Source of the DNA: an uncultured Clostridia bacterium
Lineage (GTDB): Bacteria; Bacillota; Clostridia; Lachnospirales; Anaerotignaceae
Length of the DNA stretch: 14,340 nucleotides
Reading direction: 5' to 3'
Assembly (NCBI GenBank): GCA_947036475.1
Contig: CAMQRG010000034.1
Location: 1-14,340 of the forward strand
The position numbers and the translations under genes were made by a program. Below the pieces are notes generated by a model. It had not been told where the DNA came from. It saw only the letters and a list, made by a program, of their open reading frames with translations, and searched no databases. This document shows, piece after piece, positions 11,404 to 14,340 of the stretch (its first letter is position 1; every line of letters begins with the position of its first letter).

Positions 11404-11973
11404 TTGCGGGACGAAAAACAGACGCGCAGTGCGGCGTCAAAATTTCAGACAAGGGAAGATGCCAGTGACTGCTATATCAGCGGTTATTTTTCTGTATTCG
11501 ATACGGATTATGAGCTTTGGGAAGGTGCAACGGAAAGCATTGCGCCGACAGCGTTTGACGGGGCGTTATCCGGCGACATACGCTGTCTGACGGACCATGA
11601 AACACGGCTTGTACTGGGGCGGACAAAGGCGGGCACGCTGACGCTGAAAACGGACAGCCGCGGGCTTTGGGGTGAGGTGAAAATCAATCCGAAGGATACG
11701 GACGCCATGAACCTGTACGAGCGGGTAAAGCGCGGCGATGTAGACCAGTGCAGCTTTGGCTTTGACATTCTGGAGGAGGAATTTACGGAAATCGGCGGCG
11801 CGGTGCATTGGACGATTAAAAAAGTGAGGCTGTACGAAGTTTCCGTAGTGACGTTTCCGGCGTATCAGGAAACGGGCGTATCCGCGCGGAAGGAACAGCT
11901 GAGGGAAAAGCGGCGGCGGGAATTTTCCATATGGAAGGAGCGGACGCTGCGGAAGGTGAAGGGAGAGGATTAA
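11404..11973 (+). CDS. HK97-type prohead maturation protease (S78 family)
   Basis: TTG at 11404 is chosen because GGAGG (11391-11395) stands 8 nt before it; an in-frame upstream opening reads through the terminator with an implausibly Arg/Lys-rich sequence. The product has 189 residues, usual for the family. It cleaves the N-terminal delta part of the capsid protein and itself during prohead maturation. Core segments: CYISGYFSVFDTDYELWEG, SIAPTAFDGAL, IRCLTDHETRLVLGRT (catalytic His65), VDQCSFGF (catalytic Ser117) and VRLYEVSVVTFPAYQ (Glu145 and the conserved TFPAY). The end is basic (KEQLREKRRREF). The capsid gene follows with the stop and start directly adjacent (TAAATG). Confidence 0.92.
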   Translation: MRDEKQTRSAASKFQTREDASDCYISGYFSVFDTDYELWEGATESIAPTAFDGALSGDIRCLTDHETRLVLGRTKAGTLTLKTDSRGLWGEVKINPKDTDAMNLYERVKRGDVDQCSFGFDILEEEFTEIGGAVHWTIKKVRLYEVSVVTFPAYQETGVSARKEQLREKRRREFSIWKERTLRKVKGED

Positions 11974-13383
11974 ATGGCATTGAAAACATTGGTTCTGCGT
12001 TCCAGGCTGGACGCGAAGCAGAAGGAACTGGAACGCCTGCGGGCGAAAGATGCGGAGTTTGAAACACGGGAGGCGGAGCTTTCCGCCGCTGTGGAGGAAA
12101 TGACAGAGGAAACAGCCGCAGAGGACAGGGAGCTTGTGGAACAGCAGGCGGAGGCTTTCCAGCAGGAAAAAGATACACACGAAGCGGCGAAGGGTGAGCT
12201 GGAGGCGGAAGTAGAGCGTCTGGAGGCGGAAATCGAGGCGGAGGAAAAGCGGCAGAAGCCGCCGGCAAAGAAGCCGGAAACAACAGGGGAGCAGGAAAGG
12301 AGTGCGGGGATTTTGGAAACGAGGAAATTTTTTGGCATGGACGTACAGCAGAGGGACGCGTTTTTTGCGCGGGAGGACGTAAAGGACTTTTTGCAGCGGG
12401 CAAGGGAGCTTGCGGGACAGAGGCGGGCTGTCAGCGGGGCGGAACTGACCATTCCGGACGTTATGCTGGGGATTATCCGGGAAAACATCAGCGGGTATTC
12501 CAAACTGCTGGGTAAGGTGCATTTACGCCCCGTATCCGGCACGGCAAGGCAGAACATCATGGGGACCATTCCCGAGGCGGTATGGACGGAAATGTGCGCC
12601 AAGCTGAACGAACTGGATTTCCTGTTCAATCAGGTGGAGGTGGACGGGTATAAGGTCGGCGGGTATGTGGCGGTATGCAACGCCACGCTGGAGGACAGCG
12701 ACCTTTCGCTTGCCTCTGAACTGCTGACAGGCATCGGTCAGGCGATTGGCCTTGCGCTGGATAAGGCGATTTTGTTCGGCAAAGGGACGAAAATGCCGCT
12801 GGGTATTTTCACGAGGCTGGCGCAGACGGAAAAGCCCTCCGATTATCCCGAGAACGCAAGGGAATGGAAAGACCTGCATGCTTCGAACATCATTTCTATA
12901 CTGAAAACGGACAGCACAGGCATAAAACTGTTCCAGAGCATTATCAAAGCGGGCGGCAGCGCAAAAGGGAAATACAGCCGAGGTGAAAAATTCTGGGCGA
13001 TGAATGAGAAGACGCGCACAACGCTGCTGGCGGAATCGCTGACCTTTAACGCGGCGGGTGCTGTGGCGGCAGGAATGGAGCGGGCCATGCCGATTATCGG
13101 CGGGGAAATCGTGGAACTGGATTTTATCCCAGATGACGTTATCATCGGCGGCTATGGGGATTTGTACCTGCTGGCGGAACGCGCGGGGACACAGCTGGCG
13201 CGTTCGGAGCATGTCCTGTTTATCGAGGACCAGACGGTGTTTAAGGGTACGGCAAGGTATGACGGGCTGCCCGTGATACCGGAAGGGTTTATAGCGGTCG
13301 GGCTGAACGGGACAACGCCCTTTGCGGAAGGCATTACATTCGTGCCGGATAAGGCTAACGAGGAAACGGCGGCAAAGGAGTAA
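11974..13383 (+). CDS. Major capsid protein, HK97 fold, with N-terminal delta domain
   Basis: The product has 469 residues. Residues 1-95 form a long charged coiled coil rich in Glu, Lys and Ala (RLDAKQKELERLRAKDAEFE onward), the scaffolding-like delta domain that the upstream protease removes. A Pro/Lys-rich hinge (96-105) leads to the HK97 fold: FFAREDVKDFLQRARELAGQ, then VSGAELTIPDVMLG, GTIPEAVWTEM, YVAVCNATLEDSDLSLASEL (the P-domain region), ALDKAILFGKGTKMPLGIFT, and FWAMNEKTRTTLLAESLTFN. RYDGLPVIPEGFIAVGLN closes the domain. Start at ATG 11974, directly after the protease stop, with GGGAGAGG 5 nt upstream. The fold assignment is firm; a cleavage site is likely between 95 and 125 but cannot be placed exactly. 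Confidence 0.94.
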   Translation: MALKTLVLRSRLDAKQKELERLRAKDAEFETREAELSAAVEEMTEETAAEDRELVEQQAEAFQQEKDTHEAAKGELEAEVERLEAEIEAEEKRQKPPAKKPETTGEQERSAGILETRKFFGMDVQQRDAFFAREDVKDFLQRARELAGQRRAVSGAELTIPDVMLGIIRENISGYSKLLGKVHLRPVSGTARQNIMGTIPEAVWTEMCAKLNELDFLFNQVEVDGYKVGGYVAVCNATLEDSDLSLASELLTGIGQAIGLALDKAILFGKGTKMPLGIFTRLAQTEKPSDYPENAREWKDLHASNIISILKTDSTGIKLFQSIIKAGGSAKGKYSRGEKFWAMNEKTRTTLLAESLTFNAAGAVAAGMERAMPIIGGEIVELDFIPDDVIIGGYGDLYLLAERAGTQLARSEHVLFIEDQTVFKGTARYDGLPVIPEGFIAVGLNGTTPFAEGITFVPDKANEETAAKE

Positions 13384-13395
13384 GGAGGGGGCGGC

Positions 13396-13677
13396 ATGAC
13401 GGAGGCGCAGAAGCTGGTGATATTGAAAAAGGATTTGCAGCTGACAACGGTGGCAAATGACGAATACCTGGTTACACTGCTGTCTTTTGCGGAGCAGGCA
13501 GTCCGTCGGGAGGGAATCACCCTCCGGCGCGGGGACATTGAATGTGAAATGGCGGTTATCCATTACGCGGCGTACCTGTTCCGCAGACGCGCAGGAACGG
13601 ATACCGCCATGCCGCGCTTTCTCCGCTATGAGCTGAACAACCTGCTGTTCAGCCAGAAAGGGAGTGGCGGCTCATGA
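13396..13677 (+). CDS. Head-tail connector (gp6-like DNA packaging protein)
   Basis: ATG at 13396 follows AAGGAGGGGG (13382-13391); the product has 93 residues and is all-alpha. The proteins of this group (HK97 gp6, phage_connect_1-like) form a ring below the portal and start building the neck. Features: MTEAQKLVILKKDLQL, DEYLVTLLSFAEQAVRREGI (the typical first long helix, usually with Asp/Tyr near its start), and MAVIHYAAYLFRRRAGTDTA followed by MPRFLRYELNNLLF, the conserved end of the family. Position after the capsid and before head closure is standard. Its stop overlaps the next start (ATGA). Confidence 0.82.
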   Translation: MTEAQKLVILKKDLQLTTVANDEYLVTLLSFAEQAVRREGITLRRGDIECEMAVIHYAAYLFRRRAGTDTAMPRFLRYELNNLLFSQKGSGGS

Positions 13678-14003
13678 CGTTTGACGATGGCATTCTGCAG
13701 GTATACCGCACGGAAAACACGGCGGAGAATGGGGCAATGCCCCGGGAAACACAGACGCTGCTCTCCGGGCATTATTTCGGGTATGATGTGCTGGGCTTCA
13801 GCCGGTACTATACGGCTCTGCAGGCAGACCAGAGCGTCAGCGCGGTGGTGAATATCCCAGGCTGGCATGATATTTCCGTGCTGGACGCCGTAACCATGGA
13901 GGACGGGCAGAGGTATCTGATACGCCTCTGCCAGCCCATGAAGGACGAAAACGGGCTGAATATTACAAAGCTGACGCTGGAAAGGGTGATAAATGGTGCA
14001 TGA
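13674..14003 (+). CDS. Phage head closure protein
   Basis: The product has 109 residues, mostly beta. ATG overlaps the stop of the connector gene. MTFDDGILQVYRTENTAENG leads into FGYDVLGFSRYYTALQADQS, then VVNIPGWHDISVLDAVTMED, GQRYLIRLCQPMKDENGL and ITKLTLERV. This is the SPP1 gp16/HK97 gp7-like head-tail adaptor pattern (small beta-barrel, conserved I-x-D-A...YxI-x-Q segment). The protein plugs the connector after packaging and offers the surface for tail attachment. The 3' end overlaps the next gene by 11 nt. Order and length agree with HK97-type neck modules. Confidence 0.8.
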   Translation: MTFDDGILQVYRTENTAENGAMPRETQTLLSGHYFGYDVLGFSRYYTALQADQSVSAVVNIPGWHDISVLDAVTMEDGQRYLIRLCQPMKDENGLNITKLTLERVINGA

Positions 14004-14289
14004 ACTGACAGAACGGGTGCGGCTGGCGTTGGTTTCCCTGCCGGTAGATGTGTTTCATTACCACGCATTCAAAAAGAAAGACCGCTATATTGTTTGGGCG
14101 GAACAGGCGGAGGGCGGCTCTGTGGAGGCGGATGACAGGAAACAGGAGTTTTCCATAAGCGGGTATATCGACTTTTTCACCAGAGAGGAAAACGACCCTG
14201 TTGTGGATATGGTTTCCGAAAGGCTGAAATCCGCAGGAATTGCGTTTTCGCTCAATTCCGTCCAGTATGAGGAGGAAACACGGTATTGA
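13993..14289 (+). CDS. Tail-completion/neck protein
   Basis: The product has 98 residues. ATG at 13993 lies inside the head-closure gene (GGAAAGGGTG upstream). The sequence starts with a helix (ELTERVRLALVSLPVDVFHY), then a beta-rich middle (RYIVWAEQAEGG, FSISGYIDFFTRE) and a closing helix and strand (VVDMVSERLKSAGIAFSLNS, then VQYEEETRY). The layout matches small tail-completion or tail-terminator proteins (DUF3168-like) that cap the tail tube at the head. In many relatives an HK97 gp10-like protein comes between head closure and this gene; here it is absent or follows later. Assignment rests on position, size and secondary structure. Confidence 0.65.
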   Translation: MVHELTERVRLALVSLPVDVFHYHAFKKKDRYIVWAEQAEGGSVEADDRKQEFSISGYIDFFTREENDPVVDMVSERLKSAGIAFSLNSVQYEEETRY

Positions 14290-14340
14290 ATATTCTAACG
14301 CTTCGGAGCCACCGTTTTATAGCTTGAGAGCCATTTGATT
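14290..14340. other. Contig end without the expected next gene
   Basis: The last 51 bp are more AT-rich than the operon and have no Shine-Dalgarno or start, although a tail gene should follow within a few bases. No frame opens convincingly. The tract from 14311 (GTTTTATAGCTTGAGAGCC) is unlike the rest of the phage and somewhat like the start of a type II CRISPR repeat (GTTTTAGAGCTA...). It may be an assembly junction. Only one copy is in view, so no CRISPR call is made. Confidence 0.35.

Noticed and set aside
11566..13563. Long minus-strand frames opposite the protease and capsid genes
   Set aside because: Same reason: codon-bias shadows, rich in Leu, Phe, Pro and Ser runs, with no family motifs.

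Overview
This is a 14.3 kb piece of a temperate, HK97-type (siphovirus-like) phage or prophage from a Gram-positive host, most likely a Clostridia/Lachnospiraceae-type gut bacterium. The grounds are strong GGAGG ribosome-binding sites, frequent TTG/GTG starts, the families present (DUF4373-type replication protein, Sak4-like ATPase, P27 small terminase, holin-like toxin peptide) and moderately high GC. All convincing genes lie on the + strand, mostly with ATGA-type overlaps. It looks like a metagenome or draft contig: bases 1-53 are an Illumina Nextera P7 adapter, not biology, and the first gene begins inside truncated sequence. No integrase, repressor, lysis or main tail genes are in view.

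Layout. 1-53 adapter. 54-1059 Bro-N/KilAC-type antirepressor with an in-frame upstream remnant. 1073-1132 a three-way-junction RNA that resembles C4 antisense RNA. 1231-2446 a run of tiny, often Cys-rich early proteins, one of them apparently split by a 1-nt frameshift. 2443-4183 a recombination cassette (Sak4-like RecA-fold ATPase, SSB-like protein, ERCC4 nuclease). 4191-4454 a non-coding array of short perfect hairpins. 4471-5373 replication protein with a candidate internal origin. 5375-5452 a 25-codon remnant of a DNA cytosine methyltransferase. 5449-6568 small accessory proteins. 6658-7098 a sigma-region-4-like late regulator, followed by a palindromic late-promoter-like region at 7095-7136. 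7286-14289 the packaging and head module: HNH nuclease, TerS, TerL, portal, prohead protease, major capsid, head-tail connector, head closure and tail-completion proteins.

The most unusual item is between portal and protease (10981-11403). A 26-residue hydrophobic holin-like toxin peptide sits under its own promoter. Its mRNA can close on itself through about 25 bp of 5'-3' pairing, a hairpin follows the stop codon, and a near-consensus promoter points back at its 3' end from the opposite strand. This has the architecture of a type I toxin-antitoxin system placed inside a phage head operon, and it is followed by a rho-independent terminator.

How the parts work together. The antirepressor (possibly held in check by the C4-like RNA) would favour lytic entry. 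The replication and recombination genes would copy the genome. The sigma-like regulator would switch on the late promoter. HNH/TerS/TerL would package DNA into the HK97-type prohead matured by the protease. Family names are from recognition of motifs by eye; no database search was run.
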